A stretch of 22,013 bases of DNA, from positions 1 to 22,013 of the forward strand of contig CAZHPS010000051.1 of the NCBI GenBank assembly GCA_964534335.1, read 5' to 3'. The position numbers were made by a program, and so were the translations under genes. The notes under the pieces are model-generated. The model searched no databases, was not told the DNA's origin, and was given only the letters and a program-made list of their open reading frames with translations. Numbering within the stretch: the stretch's first letter is position 1; each line of letters starts with the position of its first letter. The stretch comes from JAABRU01 sp964534335 (GTDB lineage: Bacteria; Desulfobacterota; Desulfobacteria; Desulfobacterales; Desulfococcaceae). This document shows positions 9,153 through 15,969 of this stretch, piece by piece.

Positions 9153-9467
9153 ATGCCTTATACGATAAACGACTATCTCAGGGAGACAAAAGAGGAGGTT
9201 CTCGGAAGCCTGACCCCGGAGGATATTGACAGGATTCTGAAAAATCTGAGACCGGAGGAACTTTTCAAAAAATTCAGGCCTGAAGACCGGCTGAAAGGGT
9301 TAAGACCCGAAGACCGTCTGAAGGGGTTAAGGCCCGAAGACCGTCTGAAGGGGTTAAGACCAGAAGACCGGCTGAAGGGGTTAAGACCAGAAGACCGGCT
9401 GAAAGGACTGTCACCCGAAGAAATTGAAGAATACCTGAACAGAATCAGACAGAAAAAATCCTCATAA
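9153..9467 (+). CDS. RPEDRLKGL-repeat protein, probable C-terminal remnant
   Basis: From the ATG at 9153 (GAGGG about eight bases upstream) this gives 104 residues: MPYTINDYLRETKEEVLGSL, then helical sequence, then five tandem copies of RPEDRLKGL (residues 42-86), then SPEEIEEYLNRIR. The same frame stays open and protein-like upstream to about 9054 (EYGAENYKWQTPVSGIMNRL). Such tails, with MPYT inside a longer protein, are known to me from the C-termini of Rpn/PD-(D/E)XK-type nucleases and related cytosolic proteins. The nuclease portion is absent, cut at about 9054, where the minus-strand gene begins. It is therefore probably a fragment of a mobile-nuclease gene that may still be translated from 9153. 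The role of the repeat is unknown. Confidence 0.5.
   Translation: MPYTINDYLRETKEEVLGSLTPEDIDRILKNLRPEELFKKFRPEDRLKGLRPEDRLKGLRPEDRLKGLRPEDRLKGLRPEDRLKGLSPEEIEEYLNRIRQKKSS
9276..9410 (+). repeat. Five tandem 27-bp coding repeats
   Basis: Five consecutive 27-bp units start at 9276, 9303, 9330, 9357 and 9384. Each encodes RPEDRLKGL with mostly synonymous differences. A degenerate unit (SPEEIEEYL) follows. This is a minisatellite inside a gene, likely to vary in copy number by slippage or recombination. Confidence 0.9.
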
Positions 9468-9565
9468 TCCTCTGTTCCATCCCTGTAGCACAGTTTCCGG
9501 CTTTCCTGCCCCGTCTTTTCCTGTATTCCGCTCATCCTGAGAATCCGGGTTCTGACAGCAGTAGG

Positions 9566-9635
9566 GTCAGAACCGCAGATGCAGGGCCGGTCATCCGCGT
9601 CATCCGTGAAATCTGCATGAATCTGCGGTTCTGAC
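9566..9635. repeat. 15-bp inverted repeat, 40-bp spacer
   Basis: Arms 9566-9580 (GTCAGAACCGCAGAT) and 9621-9635 are perfect reverse complements. They enclose a spacer with the short repeats GTCATCCG and ATCTGC. The region 9468-9670 has no credible gene. The structure resembles a small intergenic repeat element; no second copy is visible in this window. Confidence 0.55.
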
Positions 9636-9673
9636 AGTCACTGGTGGGCAACGCCCCGGTCAACTGGTCATTA

Positions 9674-9910
9674 TCAGTCCTCTCGCAGAATCTGCCGGGC
9701 AGATGAGTTGCATGATTTATCGTGATACTGCGACCGCAGCCCGCCTATGCCACCGGTTCCCTGCAAAGACTGACTCAGGTCAAGTCCCCATACGTAATAT
9801 TTCACCGAAGTCCTCCCGCCAGTGAAGGTGCTTTCCTTTACCACATTCCAGCCCTCATACACAAACAGTTTTTCGCTTTCCGGGACAGGGTTCCAGTCTG
9901 TGCCGCTGTG
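9674..9910 (-). pseudogene. RHS/YD-repeat protein remnant
   Basis: The minus strand reads KLFVYEGWNVVKE, then SVKYYVWGLDLSQSLQGTGG and IGGL. This matches the signature near the end of RHS/YD-repeat cores (typically YDGWN, then YVWGLDLSGSLQGAGGVGGLL). The frame is open only from 9910 to 9674, about 79 codons. It loses resemblance after GGL and is cut on its 5' side by an in-frame stop (9911-9913) close to a repeat element. RHS proteins are very large secreted toxin carriers or surface proteins, so this is a short surviving scrap, not a functional gene. Confidence 0.6.
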
Positions 9911-9943
9911 TTAAGACCTGTTTCTGACTCTTCTTCCCATGTA

Positions 9944-10113
9944 ATACCAATTCCCCATTGCATCAAATCAATATTGTCAGTTTTTCCGCTGTTGCGCGTG
10001 TACAAAAAACCGCTTTGCTTACTTTTTGCACTCCGCCGGATTTGTGTGCAGAAAACCGCTCCGCTTAATTTTTGCAATCCTCCGCATTGTATAAAACCAA
10101 TGGCGAACCGGTA
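9944..10113 (+). repeat. ATACCAATTC-ended MITE-like element, solo copy
   Basis: The unit starts ATACCAATTCCCCATTG and ends CCAATGGCGAACCGGTA, so its ends are inverted repeats. Inside are two related, head-to-tail units with the core CAAAAAACCGCTTTGCTTA followed by TTTTTGCACTCCGCC (10000-10040 and 10041-10084). The same ends and core recur, in opposite orientation and expanded, at 14411-15083. It lies beside the RHS remnant and may have disrupted it. No protein is encoded. Confidence 0.65.
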
Positions 10114-10175
10114 AGCGGCAAATCCATAATTATCAGGACTTCATCCGAATTCAGTGACAGGGATCACCAAATTGG

Positions 10176-10320
10176 GGTCATATATGACCACAGGTCGGAT
10201 ATAACCTATTTTATATGGCTGCCAATGACAGCCCGGCAAATGCTTATAATCTGATTATCATTAAAATTCAGAATGATATGTGATGCAACCCTGAATATTG
10301 GCAGCATGGCACAAAGATTG
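10176..10320 (+). repeat. Upstream-region repeat, copy A (before the PHA-synthase-like gene)
   Basis: This 145-bp noncoding stretch aligns by eye along its whole length with 12509-12654. Shared blocks include GGTCATAT, CACAGGT, ATATAACCT, TTTTATATGGCTG, GCAAAT, TCAGAATGAT and CATGGCAC. It has no obvious inverted ends, unlike the other repeats here. It lies about 330 bases before the PHA-synthase-like start codon. It could be a duplicated promoter or leader region or a decayed insertion. Confidence 0.55.
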
Positions 10321-10448
10321 CTTTGTATACAGTTATGAAAGAATGAATCGCACGGAAAAAAATCATTTTTTCCATCGGAAAGCAGCCGGAACGCAGGTTT
10401 CAGAGCATCCGGCCTGATACCGGGTGCGGCAACGGTGCATCATGCCAT

Positions 10449-10553
10449 TAAGTAAAGTTCCATAAATTTTCGGGCATAAAATTTTCAGAACAACCGGATT
10501 TTTTGGAAAAATCCGGTTGTTTGAATACACGAAAATTTTTATTTGCCTACTTA
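10449..10553 (+). repeat. 105-bp TAAG...CTTA MITE-like element, copy 1
   Basis: The unit runs from TAAGTAAAGTTCC to GCCTACTTA. Its core is a perfect 15-bp hairpin (10489-10503 with 10507-10521). It is homologous along its whole length to 13208-13312 and, inverted, to 18854-18958; all three are exactly 105 bp. It sits directly upstream of the PHA-synthase-like gene. The hairpin followed by TTTG could terminate transcription. Confidence 0.75.
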
Positions 10554-10652
10554 TGATATTGCAGAAAGGATACATTGTGGAATTTGTCAGTTTTCAATTG
10601 CTTATGGAATATTGGATGCGTTATGGGAAAATTATACTATAAGGAGATTACA

Positions 10653-12380
10653 ATGACAACTATTACGAATACAGACAGCGGATATCAGCAGTCACCGGAA
10701 AAAATGTTATCGCCCATTGAGATAATGACAGATCACCTGAATGTCTGTCAGAATTACATTACCGGTTTTTCAAAATATTTCAATGATTTTATGGCTCCTT
10801 TTCAGCTTGCTGCAGATTATTTTTCCAATGCCGAGCAGGTCAGAGTTCAGAACGCCCACCCGATGGACAGTTTCCAGTCTTATATGGATCTTTTTACGTT
10901 CAATATGGATACCTGCAGCCGCTATTTTACGGGCAGTATAAAGGCAGTCAGCGACTACAGTAACCGGGAAATGCCAAAAGCGGTGAACGCATGGGTCAAC
11001 ACTGTTCTGAATCTGGAAGGCGACAGGATGGAAGCATATATTGCCCGTCAGTCAAATATGATGGATTCGGTGGCAAATGTTTATCCAAAGGCCATCAGGG
11101 ATGTTGAACCTGAATTCGGATTTCATTTTGAACGCGGCAGAGATGTAAAGACAGCGGAAACCGGCCGGTTTATCCTTTACCGGATATATCCGACAGACAG
11201 CAGTGTCAAAATCCGGGAAGATGCCAAGCCGATCCTTATCCTTCCGCCTTATGTGCTTGGAGCGAATATACTGGGGTTCCTGCCGGGCGATAACCGGAGC
11301 TATGCGCATTGCTATGCCAACATGTCGATTCCCACCTATATCCGGATACTGAAAGACATAAGCACAACACCTGCGGTTCAGGTGATGAAAGGTGAGGATG
11401 ACGCTCTGGATACGAAGTATTTCTGTGAAATCATCAAAGCCGTACATGGAAAACCTGTAACACTGAACGGGTATTGTCAGGGCGGTTACTCGGCAGTGTG
11501 CAATATTCTTTCCGGAGAACTGGACGGACTTGTGGATGCCCTGATTACCTGTGTTTCTCCAATGGACGGAACCCGGAGCAGAAGTCTGTCCGGTTTTCTG
11601 GAAAATCTGCCCAAATCTTTCAATAACCTTGCCTATGGAACAAAAACCCTCCCGAACGGAAACAGGGTTGCAGACGGAAAGCTGATGGCATGGGTTTACA
11701 AACTCAAAAGCATAGAAAATGAGGGGCCGGTTCCGGCTTTTATCCGGGATATGGTGATGCTCAGCACCAACAACGGTGACAGGGTGAAAATCAGCAAGAC
11801 TGCAACAGCTATTAATTACTGGCTGGAAAATGATCGCACGGATCTTCCCCTGGGTATCACGGACATGAGTTTCGCGTCTTACAATATCCCGGTCACAAAA
11901 GACGGAACCCTGCCGGTCAGACTGTTTGACAGAACCCTGAATTTCAGGGGAATCCGGGAAAAGGGGATAAAATGGCTGATCTGTTACGGTGAAAAGGACG
12001 ATCTGGTGGAGCCGGAAGTCGCGCTTGCGCCCCTGGATTATACAGATGCGGAAGTGGCTCCGTTTCCCAAAGGACATGTTGCCATTGCAACGTCATGGTC
12101 AGATCCCGGGTCCGCATACGCGCTTCATACCCGGTTTGGTGAAAATCAGCAATACCGGGGGCCTGTGCGGTTTCAACTGGATATGGATGAGGAACTGTCA
12201 AAATCACAATTGTTAAAAGTATCTTTTTTTGAATTCGCAGAAGCGGAAAAAGATGAGGTAAATGTTTTGGACAGCATATTTTTTGAGAAAATCATACCCT
12301 TTGAGAAAATCAGACCGGAAATTTTTTCCGCCCCGGGTGCAGGACTTTCAGCACACGCGGCCTGCTTACTGCAGCCCTGA
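10653..12380 (+). CDS. PHA-synthase-like alpha/beta hydrolase
   Basis: The 575-residue protein has a helical N-terminal part (about 1-165) and an alpha/beta-hydrolase core (about 180-500). The nucleophile motif is GYCQGG (Cys275), the GxCxGG form of the lipase box used by poly(3-hydroxyalkanoate) synthases. An Asp in EKDDLVEP (about 450) and His475 in KGHVA complete a plausible Cys-Asp-His triad. The family polymerises hydroxyacyl-CoA into storage polyester; related proteins of uncertain substrate share the same triad. Start 10653 is chosen over the in-frame ATG at 10575 because AAGGAG lies seven bases before it. No phaE, phaR, phasin, thiolase or reductase gene is nearby, so the substrate is uncertain. 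Upstream lie a 105-bp element and copy A of a repeat shared with the BON gene. Confidence 0.75.
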   Translation: MTTITNTDSGYQQSPEKMLSPIEIMTDHLNVCQNYITGFSKYFNDFMAPFQLAADYFSNAEQVRVQNAHPMDSFQSYMDLFTFNMDTCSRYFTGSIKAVSDYSNREMPKAVNAWVNTVLNLEGDRMEAYIARQSNMMDSVANVYPKAIRDVEPEFGFHFERGRDVKTAETGRFILYRIYPTDSSVKIREDAKPILILPPYVLGANILGFLPGDNRSYAHCYANMSIPTYIRILKDISTTPAVQVMKGEDDALDTKYFCEIIKAVHGKPVTLNGYCQGGYSAVCNILSGELDGLVDALITCVSPMDGTRSRSLSGFLENLPKSFNNLAYGTKTLPNGNRVADGKLMAWVYKLKSIENEGPVPAFIRDMVMLSTNNGDRVKISKTATAINYWLENDRTDLPLGITDMSFASYNIPVTKDGTLPVRLFDRTLNFRGIREKGIKWLICYGEKDDLVEPEVALAPLDYTDAEVAPFPKGHVAIATSWSDPGSAYALHTRFGENQQYRGPVRFQLDMDEELSKSQLLKVSFFEFAEAEKDEVNVLDSIFFEKIIPFEKIRPEIFSAPGAGLSAHAACLLQP

Positions 12381-12502
12381 CCGGCCCTGACAAACCTGTA
12401 TTTTTAATCTGTTCAGAATGCAACAAATTTTGTCAGCAGGTGTTGCATAACAGGGTAAACGAAAATGAATATGAGAGAATCATGAATGGAAAAAGAAACC
12501 GA

Positions 12503-12546
12503 AAAAAAGGTCATATTTAATCACAGGTTAAATATAACCTTTTTTT
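12503..12546 (+). terminator. Hairpin with T-tract in the 12381-12869 spacer
   Basis: AAAAAAGGT-c-ATATTTA pairs with TAAATAT-a-ACCTTTTTT around a short loop, giving a long stem with one mismatch. It ends in a run of T, about 120 bases after the PHA-synthase-like stop codon. It could end that transcript, but it overlaps copy B of the shared upstream repeat. Confidence 0.5.
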
Positions 12547-12654
12547 ATATGGCTGACAATGCAGTCCCAGCAAATATTTTTTAATCAATTATTTAAAAAA
12601 ATCAGAATGATGTAAAATATAACACTGTTTTTCGGAAACATGGCACGGAAATTG
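12509..12654 (+). repeat. Upstream-region repeat, copy B (before the BON lipoprotein gene)
   Basis: This is the partner of 10176-10320, aligning from GGTCATAT to CATGGCAC...ATTG with almost no length change (146 against 145 bp). It ends about 215 bases before the BON gene start. Divergence between the copies is substantial, so the duplication is old or the conserved blocks are under selection. Confidence 0.55.
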
Positions 12655-12688
12655 AAGTTACAGAAGCAGGGATAAGTAACACTGGAAG

Positions 12689-12751
12689 TTTTCATGTATA
12701 AAAAAAGGGTTCCGGAAAAACCGGGATTACTGAAAAATTTATACATGAAAA
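12689..12751. repeat. 14-bp inverted repeat upstream of the BON gene
   Basis: TTTTCATGTATAAA (12689-12702) is repeated in exact inverse at 12738-12751. It encloses a smaller GGTTCCGGAAAAACC fold. The structure lies about 120 bases before the BON lipoprotein start and could be a leader structure or operator. No gene is visible in 12381-12869. Confidence 0.5.
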
Positions 12752-12869
12752 TACATAAAGGGTAGTCAGGAGCATAACAATCGGGAATCATGACCAACTG
12801 AAACTTCCGGCAGGAAGCCGCCTGTTTCTGAGGTGTATCTCTCATATCATATTGCATAAAGGAGAAATT

Positions 12870-13184
12870 ATGAACAGAACAAATTTTGTCTCGCGTATTT
12901 TTACAGTACTTGTTTTGCTTGCATTCATTGCAGGCTGTGCCGGAACCCGAAACCAGGAAAGCACCGGGGAGTATGTTGACAATTCTGTCCTTACTTCCAA
13001 AGTCAAGGCGGAAATATTCAATGATCCGATGCTTAAGGTGTTCCAGATCGATGTTGAATCTTTCAAGGGAGTCGTGCAGTTGAGCGGTTTCGTGGATTCA
13101 GCAAAGGTTTCCGCCAGGGCAGTGGAAGTGGCGGCATCGGTGAATGGCGTCAAATCTGTCAAAAACAGCCTTGTTGTGAAATAA
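12870..13184 (+). CDS. BON-domain lipoprotein
   Basis: The 104-residue precursor has a signal peptide ending in a lipobox (FIAGC, Cys23) and a single BON domain at about 37-104. BON domains, as in OsmY, bind phospholipid or membrane surfaces and are commonly induced by osmotic or envelope stress. The lipidated form would sit in the outer or inner membrane facing the periplasm. Start 12870 is chosen because AAAGGAG lies five bases upstream; an earlier in-frame ATG at 12852 has no such site. It is the first of the run of small stress/envelope genes, and a terminator-bearing 105-bp element follows 23 bases after its stop. One BON domain alone is short compared with two-domain OsmY. Confidence 0.85.
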   Translation: MNRTNFVSRIFTVLVLLAFIAGCAGTRNQESTGEYVDNSVLTSKVKAEIFNDPMLKVFQIDVESFKGVVQLSGFVDSAKVSARAVEVAASVNGVKSVKNSLVVK

Positions 13185-13207
13185 ACCTGAAACCGATCTG
13201 TTTCGGA

Positions 13208-13312
13208 TAAGTAAGGTTCCATAAATTTTCTGGCATAAAATTTTCAGAAAAACCGGATTTTTCGGAAAAATCCGGTTTTTTGAATACACGGAAATTTTTG
13301 TTTGCCTGCTTA
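13208..13312 (+). repeat. 105-bp TAAG...CTTA MITE-like element, copy 2, with terminator hairpin
   Basis: The unit runs from TAAGTAAGGTTCC to GCCTGCTTA. The core hairpin (13248-13262 with 13266-13280) is a perfect 15-bp stem with an ACCGGATTTTT arm, followed by T. It would work as a Rho-independent terminator for the BON gene just upstream. The same element occurs at 10449-10553 and 18854-18958. Confidence 0.8.
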
Positions 13313-13339
13313 ACAAATCACTTTTAAAGGAGAATGAAA

Positions 13340-13498
13340 ATGACACTTGGCACAATACTGCTCGTAATACTGATACTGGCATTTTTGGGAATGCTCCCGG
13401 TCTGGCCGCACAGCCGGTCATGGGGATACGGACCCGGCGGCGGAGTCGGACTGGTACTGATTATTCTGGTGGTACTGCTCGTTGTGGGCAGAATATAA
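13340..13498 (+). CDS. DUF3309 family small membrane protein
   Basis: This 52-residue protein begins MTLGTILLVILILAFLGMLP and ends in a second hydrophobic segment, VLIILVVLLVVGRI. The two flank a conserved WPHSRSWGYGPGGG turn. The layout is typical of the DUF3309 family: a two-helix inner-membrane protein of unknown function, often next to stress genes. AAAGGAG precedes the ATG by seven bases. The gene lies immediately after a terminator-bearing repeat, so it probably has its own promoter or relies on readthrough. Confidence 0.85.
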   Translation: MTLGTILLVILILAFLGMLPVWPHSRSWGYGPGGGVGLVLIILVVLLVVGRI

Positions 13499-13605
13499 CC
13501 AAACCTTACTCCTGGAGGCTGTGATCCCGTTTTCATATCAGCCTCTGCCTAAAAGATGTTACAAACAATTTTTTTGCAGCAAGTTTGCAGAGAGGATTAA
13601 CCGCA

Positions 13606-13842
13606 ATGAAAAAAAGAAAGATATTTATCACCTGTTCAGCTCTTATGATGATGATCACCTTTGCAGCCTGTTCATCGTCTCCCACTTACGAAAGTTCGGG
13701 GGAAGTGACCCGGAAAACCACGACCACAACCGAAAGACCCGTGATCGAAAAGAAGCAGACCACCACGACCACGACCGAAAGCCCCGTGATTGAAGAGAAT
13801 ACCACTACAACGACCAAAAGTCGGACGACCCAAATTGAGTAG
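13606..13842 (+). CDS. Small Thr-rich lipoprotein
   Basis: The 78-residue precursor starts MKKRK and has a signal peptide with lipobox TFAAC (Cys22). The mature part is dominated by Thr runs separated by RPVIEKK and SPVIEEN segments, an imperfect repeat of about 19 residues. It should be a periplasm-facing, probably disordered lipoprotein. No enzymatic motif is present and I recognise no named family. The start at 13606 is preferred (GAGG upstream) to an in-frame ATG at 13585, because the positively charged signal peptide begins here. The next gene carries a closely related Thr-rich tail, and their downstream regions also resemble each other, pointing to duplication. Confidence 0.7.
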   Translation: MKKRKIFITCSALMMMITFAACSSSPTYESSGEVTRKTTTTTERPVIEKKQTTTTTTESPVIEENTTTTTKSRTTQIE

Positions 13843-13938
13843 TCAGTCAGGCCGGTACAAAGTTTTGCAGCCTGCGGGGAATGTCTCTGCAGGTTTCAGA
13901 TACATGAAAAAAGACGTATTTCACAAAAAGGAGAGTTC

Positions 13939-14346
13939 ATGAAAACAGTAATGATGCTCGTATTGGCACTGGCAGTTCTGATTATGCCATGCACGTTATT
14001 TGCCCAGCAGGAAAAGGTGACTGTCACTACAACGGAAACAGCAGGGACAATCAGCCAGATTAACCCCGACACCATAGTGGTTCAGACGGAAACCGGCTCA
14101 TCTCCGACGACCTACAGTTATACGAAGACCACTACCTATGTTGACGAGACAGGCGCACCTGTATCCATGGAGACTGTCAGGTCAGGTCTGCCGGTGACGG
14201 TTTACTACACTGGTGAAGGGGATAGTCGGATCGCTGAAAAAGTTGTGGTTCGGAAAATTACCACTACGACCACGACCGAAAAGCCCGCTGTGGAAAAGGA
14301 AACCACCTCGACCACAACCAAAACTCATACGACCGTAACCCAGTAG
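13939..14346 (+). CDS. Secreted protein with small beta domain and Thr-rich tail
   Basis: This 135-residue precursor has a cleavable signal peptide ending near TLFAQ (about 1-22). A beta-rich central part follows (about 25-105: AGTISQINPDTIVVQ, TTYSYTKTTTYVD, GLPVTVYYTGEGD), then a low-complexity tail (TTTTTTEKPAVEKETT) like that of the preceding lipoprotein. The central part has the look of a small OB- or SH3-like periplasmic domain, as in many short stress proteins, but I do not assign a family. AAAGGAGAG precedes the ATG. An 11-bp hairpin (14375-14385 with 14395-14405) follows the stop and may terminate transcription. Confidence 0.75.
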   Translation: MKTVMMLVLALAVLIMPCTLFAQQEKVTVTTTETAGTISQINPDTIVVQTETGSSPTTYSYTKTTTYVDETGAPVSMETVRSGLPVTVYYTGEGDSRIAEKVVVRKITTTTTTEKPAVEKETTSTTTKTHTTVTQ

Positions 14347-14374
14347 TCAGCAGGACAGGTAGGTAAAAAGTTCC

Positions 14375-14405
14375 GCAGTCTGCAGGGAAGGTCTCTGCAG
14401 ACTGC
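14375..14405 (+). terminator. 11-bp hairpin after the Thr-rich secreted protein
   Basis: GCAGTCTGCAG pairs with CTGCAGACTGC around nine bases. A related sequence follows the upstream Thr-rich lipoprotein gene (13867-13895, GCAGCCTGCGGGGAATGTCT), and a weaker one is at 15102-15130. It may be a gene-end structure copied along with the genes. There is no strong T-tract. Confidence 0.4.
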
Positions 14406-14495
14406 AAATAATACCAATTCGCCATTGGTTTTATACAATGCGGCGGAGTGCAGAAATTAAGCAAAGCGGTTTTTTGCAGATCCGGCGGAGTGCAG

Positions 14496-14855
14496 AAATT
14501 AAGCAAAGCGGTTTTTTGCACACGCCCGGAGGATTGCAAAAATTGGCAGTGGGTCAAACCGGTTGATTTTTCAGCATCTGAATTTCCGGCAGAAAAAACT
14601 CTGTGTCACTCTGTGGAAAACTCTGCGTGACTCTGCGGTTAAAACAGGGAGGTCAACCGATCTCACCCACTACCCAAAAATTAAGCAAAGCGGTTTTTTG
14701 CACACGCCCGGAGGATTGCAAAAATTGGCAGTGGGTCAAACCGGTTGATTTTTCAGCATCTGAATTTCCGGCAGAAAAAACTCTGTGTCACTCTGTGGAA
14801 AACTCTGCGTGAATCTGCGGTTAAAACAGGGAGGTCAACCGATCTCACCCACTAC
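14496..14855 (+). repeat. Tandem duplication, ~178-bp units, period 182 bp
   Basis: The units 14496-14673 and 14678-14855 differ by one base in my comparison (GCGTGACTCTG against GCGTGAATCTG). Each contains the core AAATTAAGCAAAGCGGTTTT and an ACTCTGTGTCACTCTGTGG tract that resembles the centre of the 149-bp family. Near-identity implies a very recent duplication, or gene conversion. Confidence 0.85.
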
Positions 14856-14856
14856 T

Positions 14857-14992
14857 ACATGACCAATTTGGATTTTATGGTATCAATTCCCCTCTTGAGA
14901 GGGGCAGGGGTGTGTCCGGAACTGCACAGTCCAGTAACACACCCCCTGCCCCCTCTCAAGAGGGGATTGTATAAAAACTAAATTGGTTATGT
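14857..14992. repeat. 136-bp palindromic MITE-like element, copy 1
   Basis: Terminal inverted repeats are ACATGACCAATTTGGATTTT and, at the other end inverted, ACATAACCAATTTAGTTTTT. The inner arms CCCCTCTTGAGAGGGG (14889-14904) and CCCCTCTCAAGAGGGG (14950-14965) pair exactly. A homologous copy is at 20450-20578. It encodes no protein and would fold into a long cruciform. Confidence 0.75.
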
Positions 14993-15228
14993 ACTACCCA
15001 AAAATTAAGCAGAGCGGTTTTTTGCACAGCAGGAACTGCGGAAAAACTGACAATATTGTATCAAATCAATGGTGAATTGGTATCAGCCTGGCCGGTAAAA
15101 AATTTTGCAGCCAGCAGGCAAGTGATCGTGCAACGAGAACATGGGATTGATTCGCATCGGCTGCAAAAGACTGAGATGCCCCGTTATTGACGGCAATCAT
15201 CACCCTTTAACTTTTTATGAGGTGAACT

Positions 15229-15585
15229 GTGGAAACATACAATACATCAGTTGACAAAAACGAAGAAACAGCGGCAGAGTTCCAGGGTTTGGATAAGCCA
15301 ACCCGCTTTGATAATGTAAAAAATATTACTGCTGAAAAGCTGCATAATGCTGCTGAAATTCTGTACGAAAAAACAGCATCATATCAGGAAGCACAGTCCG
15401 GCATAGCCCGGTGCGGAAAGCAGGCATCCGAGTGGCTGGATCAGTCAGCAGAATATGTCCGGCAGTTCGAATATGAGCAGGCAGATGCCGGTGTCCGGGA
15501 ATACATCGGACAGAACCCCTGGCGCAGCATGCTGATGGCAGGAGGTGTCGGTCTGATTATCGGCTCTGTTTTAAGACGCAGGTAA
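15229..15585 (+). CDS. YqjD/ElaB (DUF883)-like membrane-anchored protein
   Basis: This 118-residue protein starts at a GTG preceded by GAGGTGA. It has a long amphipathic helical stretch (about 25-90) and a C-terminal membrane anchor with Gly repeats, NPWRSMLMAGGVGLIIG, ending VLRRR. That is the YqjD/ElaB/DUF883 architecture: small tail-anchored inner-membrane proteins, some of which bind ribosomes, induced in stationary phase. The YqjE-like gene follows 15 bases after the stop, echoing the yqjD-yqjE order of enterobacteria, so the two are probably co-transcribed. The N-terminal 30 residues are unusually polar. Confidence 0.75.
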   Translation: METYNTSVDKNEETAAEFQGLDKPTRFDNVKNITAEKLHNAAEILYEKTASYQEAQSGIARCGKQASEWLDQSAEYVRQFEYEQADAGVREYIGQNPWRSMLMAGGVGLIIGSVLRRR

Positions 15586-15600
15586 GGAGGCCATTTTCCA

Positions 15601-15969
15601 ATGAACAGCAAAATCACAGACAGGGACCCTGCAGTACAGCGTGAATCCCTGACCGAACTGCTGGGACAGCTTGCCGGCAAATCAGCCGCGGTGGTTCACG
15701 ATGAAATTGAACTCGTGATCCAGGGAATTCGCGAAAAGGTGCGGGCTGTCCGCAGCGGAGTCTTAACAGTAGCGGCAGGAGCGGCCATCAGTTTTGCAGC
15801 ATTTCTGTGTCTGTGCGCTGCAATGATCATCAAACTTGCTTCATATATGTCCCCCGTCACTGCCGCGACTGTCACCGGAGCATTGCTTACTTTAATCGGT
15901 GTCATCATTGTCTTCACCGGGTGCAGGCAATTGAGGAAATCAAACCTTAAAGCACAGAAGACAATGTAA
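15601..15969 (+). CDS. YqjE-like / phage-holin-superfamily small membrane protein
   Basis: This 122-residue protein has an N-terminal cytoplasmic helix (about 12-48, LLGQLAGKSAAVVHDEIEL) and two membrane segments (about 53-78 and 85-107), with a basic C-terminus. Length and layout match the YqjE/DUF1469 (putative holin superfamily 3) group. A TAAGGAGG sequence precedes the ATG, and the stop of the YqjD-like gene is just 15 bases upstream. It probably acts with that protein at the inner membrane; despite the holin label, no lysis gene is nearby. Its stop codon overlaps the start of a long stem-loop (15969-16071). Confidence 0.8.
   Translation: MNSKITDRDPAVQRESLTELLGQLAGKSAAVVHDEIELVIQGIREKVRAVRSGVLTVAAGAAISFAAFLCLCAAMIIKLASYMSPVTAATVTGALLTLIGVIIVFTGCRQLRKSNLKAQKTM

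Larger units (their letters stand above)
14411..15083 (-). mobile_element. Nested ATACCAATTC-ended element (expanded copy)
   Basis: The ends ATACCAATTCGCCATTGGTT (14411 onward) and, inverted, ATACCAATTCACCATTGATT (ending 15083) match the ends of the solo copy at 9944-10113. Each end also carries the family core (AAATTAAGCAAAGCGGTTTTTTGCA). The interior holds a tandem duplication (14496-14673 and 14678-14855) and an inserted 136-bp palindromic element (14857-14992). No transposase is encoded, and the short open frames here (for example at 14448 and 14603) are repeat translations, not genes. It fills the gap between the Thr-rich and YqjD-like genes. Confidence 0.65.

Noticed and set aside
10575..10652. 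N-terminal extension of the PHA-synthase-like protein from the ATG at 10575
   Set aside because: No ribosome-binding site at 10575, whereas AAGGAG is correctly placed before 10653.
11052..12077. 341-codon minus-strand open frame
   Set aside because: It is antisense to the PHA-synthase-like gene, whose active-site motifs are intact, and it shows no recognisable domain.
14448..14981. Several short plus-strand frames with KLSKAVFC and FSASEFPAEK sequences
   Set aside because: They are translations of the tandem and dispersed repeats, repeated in two frames, not conserved proteins.
14411..15083. CRISPR-like array
   Set aside because: Repeats are long, unevenly spaced and nearly identical across the supposed spacers; no cas gene is present.
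15601..15969. Phage holin implying a prophage
   Set aside because: The family label is shared with YqjE-type housekeeping proteins, and no lysis, structural or integrase gene is near; the neighbours are YqjD and DUF3618.
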